Positions 1 to 10,131 of a stretch of DNA of 53,545 bases are shown here, one piece after another (within the stretch, counting starts at the first letter, position 1; each line of letters opens with the position of its first letter). Origin of the DNA: Alterirhizorhabdus solaris (lineage in GTDB: Bacteria; Pseudomonadota; Alphaproteobacteria; Sphingomonadales; Sphingomonadaceae); the NCBI RefSeq assembly GCF_007785815.1, contig NZ_VNIM01000019.1, positions 1 to 53,545 of the forward strand, written 5' to 3'. The notes beneath the pieces were generated by a model that did no database searches, had not been told where the DNA came from, and saw nothing but the letters and a program-made list of their open reading frames with translations. The position numbers and the translations under genes are program-made.

Positions 1-1970
<1,970 letters not shown>

Positions 1971-2194
1971 GATCCGCCCGTCGGGTTTCGCGTCGCGATC
2001 CTCCTTGGACGAGGCGCGCGGGGTTTTCGGCGAGGCCGACGCCCGGCGCGCCCTTTTCGCATTCCCCGCTTTCGCGAACCTGAACCGCGCGTATCGGTGC
2101 CGCGACCGGCATGGTGCCGCCGCGGCGTCAACGGCCAAAAGACCTCCGCATACCACCGGATGGCCGGACCCAGACTCACAGGAACCCCTCACAC

Positions 2195-3940
2195 ATGGCA
2201 ACTGCGCCGAACCCCACCCGCGACGATTTCGCGGCGATGCTCAATGAATCCCTCGGCGAGGGCGATGGCTTTGAAGGCCGCGTCGTCAAGGGCACCGTCA
2301 CCGCGATCGAGAACGACATGGCCGTCATCGACGTCGGCCTGAAGTCGGAAGGCCGCGTGGCGCTTCGCGAGTTCGCCGCCCCCGGCCAGAAGGCCGATCT
2401 GAAGGTGGGTGACGAGGTCGAGGTCTATGTCGATCGCGTCGAGAACGTCCACGGCGAAGCGATGCTGTCGCGCGACCGCGCGCGCCGCGAAGCCGCATGG
2501 GACAAGCTGGAGGCCGAGTTCGGCCAGTCCACCCGCGTCGAGGGCGTGATCTTCGGCCGCGTGAAGGGCGGCTTCACCGTCGATCTCTCCGGCGCCGTGG
2601 CGTTCCTGCCCGGCTCGCAGGTTGATATCCGCCCGGTCCGCGACGTGACCCCGCTGATGGACATCCCGCAGCCGTTCCAGATCCTCAAGATGGATCGCCG
2701 CCGCGGTAACATCGTCGTGTCGCGCCGCGCCGTGCTGGAGGAGACCCGCGCCGAGCAGCGCACCGGCCTGATCCAGTCGCTCGCCGAGGGCCAGGTGATC
2801 GAGGGTGTCGTCAAGAACATCACCGATTACGGCGCCTTCGTCGACCTCGGCGGCATCGACGGCCTGCTGCACGTCACCGACCTCAGCTACAAGCGCGTCG
2901 GCCACCCGTCCGAGATGATCAACATCGGCGACGTGGTGAAGGTGCAGATCATCCGCATCAACAAGGACACGCAGCGCATCTCGCTCGGCATGAAGCAGCT
3001 CGAGAGCGATCCGTGGGAAGGCGCGTCGGCCAAGTATCCGATCGAGGGCAAGTTCACCGGCCGCGTCACGAACATCACCGAATATGGTGCGTTCGTGGAA
3101 CTGGAGCCGGGCATCGAAGGCCTCGTCCACGTCTCCGAAATGTCCTGGACCAAGAAGAACGTCCATCCGGGCAAGATCGTCTCCACCTCGCAGGAAGTGG
3201 ACGTGGTCATCCTCGAGGTCGATCAGGACAAGCGCCGCATCTCGCTGGGCCTCAAGCAGGCGCAGAACAACCCGTGGGATTCGTTCCTCGAACAGCATCC
3301 GGTCGGCTCGGTCGTCGAGGGCGAAGTCAAGAACGCCACCGAATTCGGCCTGTTCATCGGGCTGGACGGCGACGTAGACGGCATGGTCCACATGTCCGAT
3401 ATCGCCTGGGGCGTGTCGGGTGAGGAGGCGCTCGCGCTTCATCACAAGGGCGAGACGGTCAAGGCCGTGGTGCTCGACATCGACACCGACAAGGAGCGTA
3501 TCTCGCTCGGCATGAAGCAGCTGGAGCGCGGTGGCGTCTCGGCCGGTTCCTCGGCCCCGGCCGGTGGTGGCGATGCCGGTCCGGCGATCGGTGGCGGCAG
3601 CCGCCTGAACAAGAACGCGATCGTCACCGTCACGGTGATGAACGTGGGCGACGGCGGCCTCGACGTGCAGCAGGGCGACGATGGCGTCACCGGCTTCATC
3701 CGTCGCGGCGACCTTGGTCGCGATCGCGACGAGCAGCGGCCGGAGCGTTTCCAGGTCGGGCAGAAGCTCGATGCGATGGTGATCGGTTTCGATCGCTCCA
3801 AGAAGCCGAACTTCTCGATCAAGGCGATGCAGATGGCCGAAGAGAAGCAGGCCGTGGCGCAGTATGGCTCGTCCGACTCGGGCGCGTCGCTGGGCGACAT
3901 CCTGGGTGCCGCTCTGAAGGCTCGTCGCGACGACAACTGA
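2195..3940 (+). CDS. rpsA: 30S ribosomal protein S1
   Basis: S1 binds mRNA on the 30S subunit and helps start translation of leaders with weak Shine-Dalgarno sites. I chose the ATG at 2195 (MATAPNPTRDDFAAML) because an AGGAA lies about 10 nt upstream and S1 homologues start here, giving 581 aa; the frame stays open upstream to 2111. Repeated S1 (OB-fold) domains are visible, each ending in RISLGMKQL or RISLGLKQ. The fifth and sixth are separated by a Gly/Ala/Ser-rich linker near residues 448-470. The 224-bp gap after cmk holds no gene and is probably the rpsA leader. Confidence 0.96.
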   Translation: MATAPNPTRDDFAAMLNESLGEGDGFEGRVVKGTVTAIENDMAVIDVGLKSEGRVALREFAAPGQKADLKVGDEVEVYVDRVENVHGEAMLSRDRARREAAWDKLEAEFGQSTRVEGVIFGRVKGGFTVDLSGAVAFLPGSQVDIRPVRDVTPLMDIPQPFQILKMDRRRGNIVVSRRAVLEETRAEQRTGLIQSLAEGQVIEGVVKNITDYGAFVDLGGIDGLLHVTDLSYKRVGHPSEMINIGDVVKVQIIRINKDTQRISLGMKQLESDPWEGASAKYPIEGKFTGRVTNITEYGAFVELEPGIEGLVHVSEMSWTKKNVHPGKIVSTSQEVDVVILEVDQDKRRISLGLKQAQNNPWDSFLEQHPVGSVVEGEVKNATEFGLFIGLDGDVDGMVHMSDIAWGVSGEEALALHHKGETVKAVVLDIDTDKERISLGMKQLERGGVSAGSSAPAGGGDAGPAIGGGSRLNKNAIVTVTVMNVGDGGLDVQQGDDGVTGFIRRGDLGRDRDEQRPERFQVGQKLDAMVIGFDRSKKPNFSIKAMQMAEEKQAVAQYGSSDSGASLGDILGAALKARRDDN

Positions 3941-3965
3941 TCGTTCGACGAATAAGCCGAAATCG

Positions 3966-3998
3966 GGGGTGCGGACCGCAAGGTTCGCACCCCTTTTT
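3966..3998 (+). terminator. Rho-independent terminator after rpsA
   Basis: A GC-rich inverted repeat (GGGGTGCG...CGCACCCC with a G-U wobble) is followed directly by TTTTT, 26 bp after the rpsA stop. Confidence 0.85.
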
Positions 3999-4205
3999 CA
4001 TTCGTGGCACCCGGAAGCGACCGGAAGGCGGCGCATGGCGACCTAAAATGCCGGTTCGCCGCACTGCGGGGCGAGAATGGTTGCAAAAGCCGGCGGCATA
4101 TAAGAGTTAACTTAAATGAAGGCGGCCGCGTACAGCGTTCGTCAAGTCGATGTATTACCGCCGCCTGCCACCGCCATCTGTTTGCGGACGAAGGAAGAAA
4201 CAGAC

Positions 4206-4484
4206 ATGATCCGTTCGGAACTGGTCCAGCTGCTCGGCACCGACAATCCCGACCTGTCGCCGCGTGAGGTAGAACGGATCGTGGCGATCTTCTTCGATTC
4301 GATCACCGCGCATCTTGCCGCCGGCAAACGTGTGGAGCTTCGCGGCTTCGGCGCCTTTTCCACCCGCGCGCGCGTGGCCCGCGTCGGCCGCAACCCACGC
4401 ACCGGCGACCCGGTGGACGTGGAGGCCAAGAGCGTCCCCTATTTCAAGCCCGGCAAGGAGATGCGCGCCCGGCTCAACGTTTGA
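4206..4484 (+). CDS. ihfB: Integration host factor subunit beta
   Basis: DNA-bending nucleoid protein of the HU/IHF family that works as a heterodimer with IhfA in recombination, transcription and phage integration. The ATG at 4206 ([10 protein letters not shown]) has AAGGA about 10 nt upstream and gives 92 aa, the usual size. The family signature is present as [21 protein letters not shown], with the intercalating Pro in GRNPRTG near residue 65. The frame is open upstream to 4116, but that part is not homologous. IhfB following rpsA is a conserved order. Host IHF could serve the neighbouring prophage's recombination (inference). Confidence 0.95.
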   Translation: MIRSELVQLLGTDNPDLSPREVERIVAIFFDSITAHLAAGKRVELRGFGAFSTRARVARVGRNPRTGDPVDVEAKSVPYFKPGKEMRARLNV

Positions 4485-4561
4485 CCGGCCGCGACGGCGC
4501 CGGGGCTGCACGGGCTTGGCGCGGCGCGCATCGCCGCTTATGACCGCCCACGCAGCGCCGT

Positions 4562-4884
4562 GCGGGCGTGGCGAAACTGGTAGACGCAACGGACTTGAAC
4601 GATTGGGTGCTCGCGCGGGAAACCGGCGATGCAGAACTGCTCAAATTCGGGGAACCCTGTGAAATGGCGATCCCGAGCCAAGCCCGGCGGCCTGCCGCCG
4701 GGAAGGTGTAGAGACTAGACGGGCAGCACCTGCACCCCGACCCCGCTTCCGGCGGGCGGGGCATGGTGAAGGGATAGTCCAGACCCCGAACGCATCATGC
4801 ACGATGCGGCGGCGAAAGCCGTGGCGGGTAAGAAAATCCGTCGGCCGCAAGGCCTTGGGGGTTCGATCCCCCCCGCCCGCACCA
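4562..4884 (+). tRNA. tRNA-Leu(UAA), interrupted by a group I intron
   Basis: The exons are 4562-4596 and 4833-4884. Joined, they fold as a class II tRNA: acceptor GCGGGCG/CGCCCGC, a Leu-type D arm (GGCGAAACUGGUAGACGC), anticodon stem ACGGA/UCCGU with loop CUUAAAA (anticodon UAA), a long variable arm GGCCGCAAGGCC, T stem GGGGG/CCCCC, discriminator A and an encoded CCA. The interruption lies between U34 and A35. Read without removing the insert, the loop looks like CUUGA, which could be miscalled as tRNA-Ser(UGA) or a pseudogene. Confidence 0.93.
4597..4832 (+). ncRNA. Group I self-splicing intron in tRNA-Leu(UAA)
   Basis: A 236-nt insertion follows the U of the 5' exon and ends in G (omega-G), as group I introns do. 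Conserved elements are in order: a P-like AAUUCGGGGAACC near 4641, a Q-like AUCCCGAGCCAAG near 4668, an R/P7 strand GAGACUAGACGGGCAGCACC near 4711, and an S/P7 strand AUAGUCCAGACC near 4777. CUA of R pairs with UAG of S to make P7. There is no ORF, so no homing endonuclease. The insertion point is that of cyanobacterial and plastid tRNA-Leu(UAA) introns. The exact splice sites are inferred. Confidence 0.9.
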
Positions 4885-4888
4885 GCCG

Positions 4889-5335
4889 CTAGAAGGCGTT
4901 TTCCAGCCGCGCGATCAGACCCCGCGCCGGGCTGGCCGGGGCCGGCTGGTCCAGTTCCGCATCGAGCCGGCAGATGCGGCGGTAGAGGTCGTCGCTGGCG
5001 AGCACCAGCGCCTGCGCGGCATCTGGCAGGCTCGCCAGATCCCCCGCCCCGGCATCCGCGATCTGCCCGGGCCGGCGTGACGGATCACGCGCCTCGCACT
5101 CACTGATCTCGCCTGCGGCAACCGCGCGGCGGGTGAGCAGCCAGGCGATGATGTGCATCAGCCGCGTCGTCACCTTCAGCGATTCGCAGGTGAAGGTGAC
5201 GCGGGCGATCGGTGCCAGCGCATCGCGTTCGGCCCGGCCCGGTCCATCGAAATAGCTTCGCGTCTCGTCGGCGAGCACCATCGCCTCGATGTAGAGCGCG
5301 TCCACCAGCCGCATTGTCATGCCATCGCCGCGCAT
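4889..5335 (-). CDS. DUF1465 family protein (RcdA-like)
   Basis: A 148-aa protein with the alphaproteobacterial DUF1465 signature (LVDALYIEAMVLADETRSYFDGPG, then FTCESLKVTTRLMHIIAWLL). The family includes Caulobacter RcdA, an adaptor that helps ClpXP degrade cell-cycle regulators; whether this protein does the same is inference. I chose the ATG at 5335 (MRGDGMTMRLV) because AAGGAG lies 7 nt upstream; the frame is open further upstream to 5467, but that part is Arg-rich and unlike the family. The gene ends 4 bp from the tRNA-Leu 3' end and is convergent with it. Confidence 0.85.
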   Translation of the reverse strand: MRGDGMTMRLVDALYIEAMVLADETRSYFDGPGRAERDALAPIARVTFTCESLKVTTRLMHIIAWLLTRRAVAAGEISECEARDPSRRPGQIADAGAGDLASLPDAAQALVLASDDLYRRICRLDAELDQPAPASPARGLIARLENAF

Positions 5336-5423
5336 CGCCAGGCTCCTTCGCCGGCGCCATGCCACGAACCGGTTCGGTCGAGAACGGACAAAGATGGTGA
5401 ACGACGAAGCCGCAGCGCACGGG

Positions 5424-5453
5424 CTTGAAAGCCGGTGCGCGCTTTCCCAGTTT
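5424..5453 (+). promoter_or_regulatory. Possible heat-shock (RpoH) promoter for hsp20
   Basis: CTTGAAA at 5424-5430 and CCCAGTTT at 5446-5453 resemble the -35 and -10 boxes of sigma-32 promoters, with a 15-nt spacer. They lie about 95 bp upstream of the small heat-shock gene. The match of the -10 box is only partial. Confidence 0.4.
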
Positions 5454-5547
5454 CTTCGTGCCGGCACCGTCGCTTCGGGGCGGAACCGGCAGGCCCGGCG
5501 GGATGCCCGCGGGCCGTATACTCATCGCCAGATGAAAGGGTTGAGAC

Positions 5548-6024
5548 ATGCGTACTGTCGATTTTGCCCCCCTCCTCCGGTCCTCGATCGGCTTCGAGAA
5601 TTTGAACCGCCTCGTCGATTTCGCCACGCGTGGCGGGGACGAGGCCTATCCCCCCTATAATATCGAGAAGGTCGGCGATGGCGCCTACCGCATCTCGATG
5701 GCCGTAGCCGGTTTCGGTCAGGACGAGCTCGACCTGACCGTGCAGGAGAACGTGCTGATCGTCGTCGGCCGCGCGGGCGACCCCGCAGAGCAGAGCGACC
5801 GCCAGTTCATCCATCGCGGCATCGCCAAGCGCGCGTTCGAGCGCCGTTTCCAACTCGCCGACACCATCAAGGTGACGGGCGCCGGCTACGAGAACGGCCT
5901 GCTCAACATCTTGCTGGTGCGCGAGGTGCCGGAACACAAGAAGCCGCGCCGGATCGAGATCGACGGCGCCCCCGCCCCCGCCACGATCGAGGCGACCCGC
6001 GACGACCGGCGCGAAGCCGCCTGA
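5548..6024 (+). CDS. Hsp20/alpha-crystallin small heat-shock protein (IbpA-like)
   Basis: ATP-independent holdase chaperone of 158 aa. It begins MRTVDFAPLLRSSIGFENL, the IbpA-class N-terminus, followed by an alpha-crystallin domain from about residue 38 (YPPYNIEKVGDGAYRISMAVAGF) to about 135. The conserved ending motif is present as GLLNILLVREVPE near residues 120-132. An SD-like AAAGGG sits about 8 nt before the ATG, next to a small stem (CTCATC...GATGA), which could be a thermosensor but is weak evidence. A short Ala-rich tail follows the domain. Confidence 0.93.
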   Translation: MRTVDFAPLLRSSIGFENLNRLVDFATRGGDEAYPPYNIEKVGDGAYRISMAVAGFGQDELDLTVQENVLIVVGRAGDPAEQSDRQFIHRGIAKRAFERRFQLADTIKVTGAGYENGLLNILLVREVPEHKKPRRIEIDGAPAPATIEATRDDRREAA

Positions 6025-6047
6025 TCCCCGCACGGCGGCAAACGGGG

Positions 6048-6068
6048 GCCGGCCTGCGGAAGGCCGGC
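6048..6068. terminator. Bidirectional terminator-like hairpin
   Basis: A perfect 8-bp stem (GCCGGCCT/AGGCCGGC, 5-nt loop) lies between the convergent hsp20 and ydcH genes. It is T-poor downstream, so termination is a guess. Confidence 0.5.
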
Positions 6069-6082
6069 TCCTTCGTCGTATT

Positions 6083-6280
6083 TCAGGCGATGATGTCGGG
6101 AATCAGCTGATCCTCGAGGCTGGCGATCTCGTCGCGCAGCCGCAGCTTCCGCTTCTTCACGCGCGCCAGCACCATCTGGTCCGGCAGCGCCGCCTCGCCC
6201 ATCGCGGCGATCGCCAGGTCGAGGTCGCGATGCTCCTGCCGCAGCTGGGCCACCCGCTTGGCGATCTCGTCATGGTCCAA
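6083..6280 (-). CDS. YdcH/DUF465 family small protein
   Basis: A 65-aa, highly charged helical protein (LDHDEIAKRVAQLRQEHRDLD...KKRKLRLRDEIASLEDQLIP). The K-K-R-K-L-R-L-R-D-E-I ending is typical of DUF465. A TTG start at 6280 is preferred because AGGAG is 7 nt upstream and homologues begin MDHDEIAKR; the longer frame to 6376 adds non-homologous sequence. The role is unknown in the family. Confidence 0.8.
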   Translation of the reverse strand: MDHDEIAKRVAQLRQEHRDLDLAIAAMGEAALPDQMVLARVKKRKLRLRDEIASLEDQLIPDIIA

Positions 6281-6476
6281 CGGCCGGCTCCTCGCGGCAA
6301 CGGCAGGGTCGCGCGTCGGACCGGATCGATAGGGCCGATCGACCTGCCACTCAAGGCCGCGATCGGCCGACCGCACCGGACATGGTTACCGTCGCATTGA
6401 CCATTTTATCCACGAGACAGGAAGGTCCGATAGTGATTTACTCGTTCTCCCAATCGGAGACGAAAGGAACTATCCT

Positions 6477-6632
6477 ATGGAATCTGCTCATCTTTCCGCC
6501 CTGTCGGCCAAGCACGCCGGGCTGGATGCGCGAATCGCCGCGGAAAACAGTCGCCCCTCTCCCAACGATACGCTGCTCGCCCAGCTCAAAAAGCAGAAGC
6601 TCAAGCTCAAGGAAGCGCTCCAGCGACTCTAG
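6477..6632 (+). CDS. YdcH/DUF465 family small protein, second copy
   Basis: A 51-aa protein starting MESAHLSALSAKHAGLDARI and ending LLAQLKKQKLKLKEALQRL, the same helical plan as its divergent neighbour (charged helix, then KKQKLKLKE). A GAAAGGAA SD lies about 7 nt before the ATG. It diverges from the gene at 6083-6280, with about 195 bp of shared upstream region. It is the shorter YdcH subtype. Confidence 0.75.
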   Translation: MESAHLSALSAKHAGLDARIAAENSRPSPNDTLLAQLKKQKLKLKEALQRL

Positions 6633-6643
6633 TCGCTCGCGCC

Positions 6644-6670
6644 CCACGCTCCGGTCTGTCCGGGGCGTGG
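6644..6670. terminator. Terminator-like hairpin between convergent genes
   Basis: The inverted repeat CCACGC-TCCGG...CCGG-GGCGTGG lies between the ydcH copy and wecB. No T-run follows. Confidence 0.4.
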
Positions 6671-6701
6671 CAGGAGGCGGCAGTGTGCCCCTCCTTCCCG
6701 A

Positions 6702-7817
6702 TCAACCAGCCGCCGAAGCCGCCGCCGTCCGCTCCCGCAGATCCGCCACGCACCGCGCCGCCGTGTGCCCGTCCCACAGGTCCGGCCGCCGCCGCGCCGC
6801 CTTCGGCTCCGCCAGCGCCGTCTCCAGCGCCCCCTCCAGCGTCGTCGCATTCACCAGCCGGCTCGTGCCCTCGCTGATCGTGATCGGCCGCTCGGTATTG
6901 TCGCGCAGTGTAAGGCACGGGATGCCGAGATACGTCGTCTCTTCCTGGATGCCGCCCGAGTCGGTGATGACCGCCGCCGCGCCCGTGACGAGGCTCATGA
7001 ACCGCACGTAGGACGCCGGCGCCACCAGCCGCACGCCCGCCGCCTCCAGCCGTGCGGTCAGCCCGGCCGACTCCAGCCGCGCGGCGGTGCGCGGGTGGAC
7101 CGGGAAGACGAGCGGCAGCCGTGCCTGCACCGCGACCAGCGCCTGCACCAGCCGCGCGAGCTGCGCCGGATCGTCCACATTGGACGGGCGATGCAGCGTC
7201 ACCACGCCATAGCCGCCCGCCGCCAGCCCCAGCGCGCCGGCATGGTCGGCGGCGAGGATGGCGGGGCGACTCAGCTCGAACGCATCCATCATGATGTTGC
7301 CGACGCGCGTCACCCGTTCCGGCGGGATACCCTCGGCGGCGAGATTGGCGTCTGCATCGGGCGAGGGCGTCCACAGCACGTCGACCAGCACGTCGGTCAT
7401 CAGCCGGTTGAGTTCCTCGGGCATCGCCCGGTCGCGGCTTCGCAGGCCCGCTTCCAGATGCACGGTCGGGATGCCCAGCTTCGTCCCCGTCAGCGCGCAG
7501 GCGGCGGTGGAGTTCACGTCCCCCACCACGATCAGCCAGTCCGGCCGATCGGCCAGCGCCACCGCCTCATAGGCGATCATCACGCGCCCGGTCTGCTCGG
7601 CATGGCTGCCCGAACCGATGCCGAGATGATGGTCCGGCGCGGGCAGCCGGAGGTCGGCGAAGATCGCGTCGGACATGTTGGCATCGTAATGCTGGCCGGT
7701 GTGGATCAGCACGGGCGTGAAATCGGGTGCGGCGGACAGCGCGTGCCACAGCGGCGCCACCTTCATGAAATTGGGCCGGGCGGCGGCGATCAGGTGGACG
7801 CGGGCGGTGTCGGTCAT
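6702..7817 (-). CDS. wecB: UDP-N-acetylglucosamine 2-epimerase (non-hydrolysing)
   Basis: Interconverts UDP-GlcNAc and UDP-ManNAc for surface polysaccharide synthesis. The protein is 371 aa, the usual length. Visible family motifs are AARPNFMKVAPLWHAL at the N-terminus, HTGQHYDANMSD, VVGDVNST, HLEAGLRSRDRAMPEELNR, VTLHRPSNVD and ITDSGGIQEETTYLGIPCLTLRDNTERP. I took the ATG at 7817 (MTDTARVHLIAAARPN); the frame is open upstream to 8000, but that part is a shadow of the next gene's region. Confidence 0.95.
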   Translation of the reverse strand: MTDTARVHLIAAARPNFMKVAPLWHALSAAPDFTPVLIHTGQHYDANMSDAIFADLRLPAPDHHLGIGSGSHAEQTGRVMIAYEAVALADRPDWLIVVGDVNSTAACALTGTKLGIPTVHLEAGLRSRDRAMPEELNRLMTDVLVDVLWTPSPDADANLAAEGIPPERVTRVGNIMMDAFELSRPAILAADHAGALGLAAGGYGVVTLHRPSNVDDPAQLARLVQALVAVQARLPLVFPVHPRTAARLESAGLTARLEAAGVRLVAPASYVRFMSLVTGAAAVITDSGGIQEETTYLGIPCLTLRDNTERPITISEGTSRLVNATTLEGALETALAEPKAARRRPDLWDGHTAARCVADLRERTAAASAAG

Positions 7818-7881
7818 GCAGCTTGTCTCGCGAAGGGCGGTCGCGCGGGGGTAGCGGCCAGAGGTTGCGATGGCGTTGCCG

Positions 7882-8919
7882 TCACCCCGCCTCGCCGCAA
7901 TCCCCGCAGTCGGCCTCGCCGCCGCGCTCCACCTGGAAGGTGGCGTGGCCGATGGCGAAGCGCTCCTCCAGATCATGCGCGATGCCGCGCAGGAAGGCAT
8001 CGCCCGGCGGGCCGGCGGGCATCACCAGATGCGCGGTCAGCGCGGTGGCGGTGGTGCTGGTCGCCCAGATATGGACGTGGTGGACGCCGGTGACGCCAGG
8101 CACCCGCCCCAGCGCCGCCGTCACCTCGCCCGCGTCGATCCCCGGCGGCACCGCGTGCAGTGCCAGCGCCAGCGATTCACGCAGCAGCCCCCACGTACCG
8201 GCGACGATCACCACGACGATGACGACGCTGGTCGCCGGATCGATCCAGCGCAGGCCCGTCAGCAGCGTGAGCAGCCCGTCGCCAACGACGCCGGCAGACA
8301 CCGCCGCATCCGCCGCCATGTGCATATACGCACCCCGGATGTTGATATCGCCCTGCCGCCCGCGCGCGAACAATAGCGCGGTGCCCAGGTTTACGACGAT
8401 GCCGGCGGCGGCGATCGCCATCACCGGCAGGCCCGGTACCGGCGGCGGATCGGCGAAGCGGCGCACCGCCTCCAGCAGGATCGCCCCCGAGGCGACGAGC
8501 AGCAGCACCGCGTTGGCGAGCGCCGCGAGGATGGTCGAGCTGCCGAGGCCGTAGGTGAAGCGCGCGTTCGGCGGACGGCGGCCGAGGCGATAGGCCCCCC
8601 ATGCCATCACCAGCCCCAGCACGTCCGACAGGTTGTGGCCGGCATCGGCGAGCAATGCCATCGAGTTGACCAGCAGCCCGGCCGCCGCCTCTATTGCGAC
8701 GAAGCCGATGTTGAGCGTGATGCCGATGGCGAAGGCGCGACCGAAATCGGCCGGGGCGTGGCTGTGACCGGCGTGGCCGTGACCCGCGTGGGATCCGGAC
8801 GACGCATGGCCGTGATCGTGGGCGTGATCCTTGCCTTCGCCGTGTCGATGCCCGCCGCTGATCGTCGCCTCCGCGCTTGTCCCGATGGGCTTAGGACGCC
8901 ACGACGGGACAATGGTCAA
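7882..8919 (-). CDS. Cation diffusion facilitator (Zn/Co/Cd efflux) family transporter
   Basis: Inner-membrane cation-proton antiporter of the CzcD/ZitB type. A His/Asp/Gly-rich N-terminus (about residues 23-55, many HGH repeats) would buffer metal. It is followed by transmembrane helices with the metal-site sequences [15 protein letters not shown] (TM2) and HMAADAAVS (TM5), and a cytoplasmic C-terminal domain ([11 protein letters not shown]). No ATG exists before the His-rich part; a TTG at 8919 is the first start, giving 345 aa. It overlaps the divergent ynfA start, so the start is uncertain. Confidence 0.9.
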   Translation of the reverse strand: MTIVPSWRPKPIGTSAEATISGGHRHGEGKDHAHDHGHASSGSHAGHGHAGHSHAPADFGRAFAIGITLNIGFVAIEAAAGLLVNSMALLADAGHNLSDVLGLVMAWGAYRLGRRPPNARFTYGLGSSTILAALANAVLLLVASGAILLEAVRRFADPPPVPGLPVMAIAAAGIVVNLGTALLFARGRQGDINIRGAYMHMAADAAVSAGVVGDGLLTLLTGLRWIDPATSVVIVVVIVAGTWGLLRESLALALHAVPPGIDAGEVTAALGRVPGVTGVHHVHIWATSTTATALTAHLVMPAGPPGDAFLRGIAHDLEERFAIGHATFQVERGGEADCGDCGEAG

Positions 8920-9238
8920 GTCCGCGCTTCTCTATCCGCTCGCCGCCGTTGCCGAGATCGCAGGCTGCTACGCCTTCTGGGGCTGGCTGCGGCTCGGTCG
9001 TTCGGCGTGGTGGCTGGTGCCGGGGGTGGCGGCGCTGCTGTTCTTCGCCTGGGCGCTGACGTGGAGCCCGGCGGACGACGCCGGCCGCGCCTTTGCCGCC
9101 TATGGCGGGGTCTACATCGCCGCGTCGCTCGGCTGGCTGTGGCTGGTGGAAGGCGTGCGGCCCGATCGGTGGGACATGGCCGGCAGCGGCCTGTGCCTGG
9201 CGGGCGCCCTCGTCATCCTGTTCGCGCCGCGCGGGTAG
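8912..9238 (+). CDS. ynfA: YnfA family (UPF0060) small membrane protein
   Basis: A 108-aa integral membrane protein with four predicted helices, starting [23 protein letters not shown]. Conserved family sequences include [14 protein letters not shown] and [18 protein letters not shown]. The family resembles small multidrug-resistance transporters, but the substrate is unproven. Its stop codon TAG ends exactly at the first base of the left prophage attachment repeat, so integration left it intact. Confidence 0.93.
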   Translation: MVKSALLYPLAAVAEIAGCYAFWGWLRLGRSAWWLVPGVAALLFFAWALTWSPADDAGRAFAAYGGVYIAASLGWLWLVEGVRPDRWDMAGSGLCLAGALVILFAPRG

Positions 9239-9254
9239 CATGGTGGGCCCGGCA
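9238..9254. repeat. Left attachment site (attL core)
   Basis: GCATGGTGGGCCCGGCA, identical to 53529-53545. On the minus strand it reads TGCCGGGCCCACCATGC, i.e. a tRNA acceptor 3' strand, discriminator A and CCA. Here it is only a tRNA 3' fragment: after 17 bp the sequence diverges into prophage DNA. Confidence 0.85.
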
Positions 9255-9329
9255 CCAACCTACCTTAAGCCATTTTTCGGCGGATTTGCGCGGCTCTTTA
9301 AGTGAGATGCAATTTCTGCGACCCAAAAG

Positions 9330-9356
9330 TGCCCCCACATTACTTTGCTAGGGGCA
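9330..9356. repeat. Candidate integrase arm-type sites, left end
   Basis: TGCCCCCA at 9330-9337 and its inverted counterpart TAGGGGCA at 9349-9356 (TGCCCCTA on the minus strand). The same octamers occur near the right end at 53379 and 53412. Position and repetition suggest integrase arm sites. Confidence 0.5.
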
Positions 9357-9408
9357 TCGCGGTCGCGTCAGACATCAGGGATGGTCGAGCGGGAACCGCA
9401 CCACCATG

Positions 9409-9804
9409 TCAGGCACCGAATTCCGGACCCTCGGGATCGACCGCGTCCCAGTCGTCCCGCTCTACTTCTTCCGGCAAGATCGGCGGCAGCGTCGGTGCGC
9501 CCTCGCCGATCCTGACCCGGATCGCCGCCCCGCCCCGCGTCTCTTCCTGGAAGATCGCGGTCACCGGGTCGGTCCGCATCTTCGATCCGATCCAAGGCGC
9601 GCGGTCGGCGGGCACATAGCCCAGCTGCTCGCCGCGCTGGTCGACGACCGCGATCGCGTGCTCGTCGAGCGGATGCTTCGGCTCGGGCCGCAACTCGATC
9701 GGATCGCCCGGCCGGCAGGTCCGGACCGCGAACAGCCGATTGCTGCCGTCCGCGTTCAGGTAGGCCACGCCGACGACGTGGATCGAGAATTCGCGGTCAA
9801 CCAT
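9409..9804 (-). CDS. HIRAN domain protein
   Basis: A 131-aa protein starting MVDREFSIHVVGVAYLNADG. The sequence FSIHVVGVAYLNADGSNR, RPGDPIELRPEPKHPLDEHAIAVVDQRGEQLGYVPAD matches the HIRAN domain, which in other proteins binds DNA ends or stalled forks. The domain spans about residues 5-95, followed by an acidic Pro/Glu tail. The start overlaps the stop of the upstream zinc protein (TGATG), so both form one unit. It is the first gene inside the left att. The role in the phage is unknown; defence or DNA repair modulation is a guess. Confidence 0.75.
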   Translation of the reverse strand: MVDREFSIHVVGVAYLNADGSNRLFAVRTCRPGDPIELRPEPKHPLDEHAIAVVDQRGEQLGYVPADRAPWIGSKMRTDPVTAIFQEETRGGAAIRVRIGEGAPTLPPILPEEVERDDWDAVDPEGPEFGA

Positions 9805-10031
9805 CACTTGCCCTTTCCCGGTATCGGCGCCAGCTCCCATGCCGGCATCACCTGACTCGGTCGGCGCCGGCATCTCGAGCATCGGAGCATCCGCTCGATG
9901 GCGGGGAACTCGGTTTCCGCCGGCCAGCGCGAAAGGCTGACCTGCCCCTCGTGCCCGCACCCGCACCAGATGTTCGCGAACGCCACGCCCTGGTCGATCA
10001 GCCAGCGGAGGGTGGGCGGCGGGAGAGACAT
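9804..10031 (-). CDS. Small zinc-ribbon-like protein
   Basis: About 75 aa with paired cysteines (WCGCGHEG and RCSRC), suggesting a zinc ribbon; no family recognised. The ATG at 10031 (MSLPPPTLRWLIDQG) is my choice; TTG starts at 10076 or 10080 are possible. No convincing SD was seen. It is coupled to the HIRAN gene downstream. Confidence 0.55.
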   Translation of the reverse strand: MSLPPPTLRWLIDQGVAFANIWCGCGHEGQVSLSRWPAETEFPAIERMLRCSRCRRRPSQVMPAWELAPIPGKGK

Positions 10032-10131
10032 AGGGAGAACATAGCGCCGGAGATGGCGGCGCGCGACTGCTGACAATCAACCGGCCCCATGCAAAGCTCG
10101 CAACATCTCCTGCCCAGCCAATGAGGGTCCA

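Noticed and set aside
2189-3445. Minus-strand 418-codon frame
   Set aside because: Mirror of rpsA codons, rich in Asp/Leu/His; not a gene.
4591-4600. tRNA-Ser(UGA) reading of the anticodon
   Set aside because: Only if the intron is ignored; D arm and variable arm are those of Leu.
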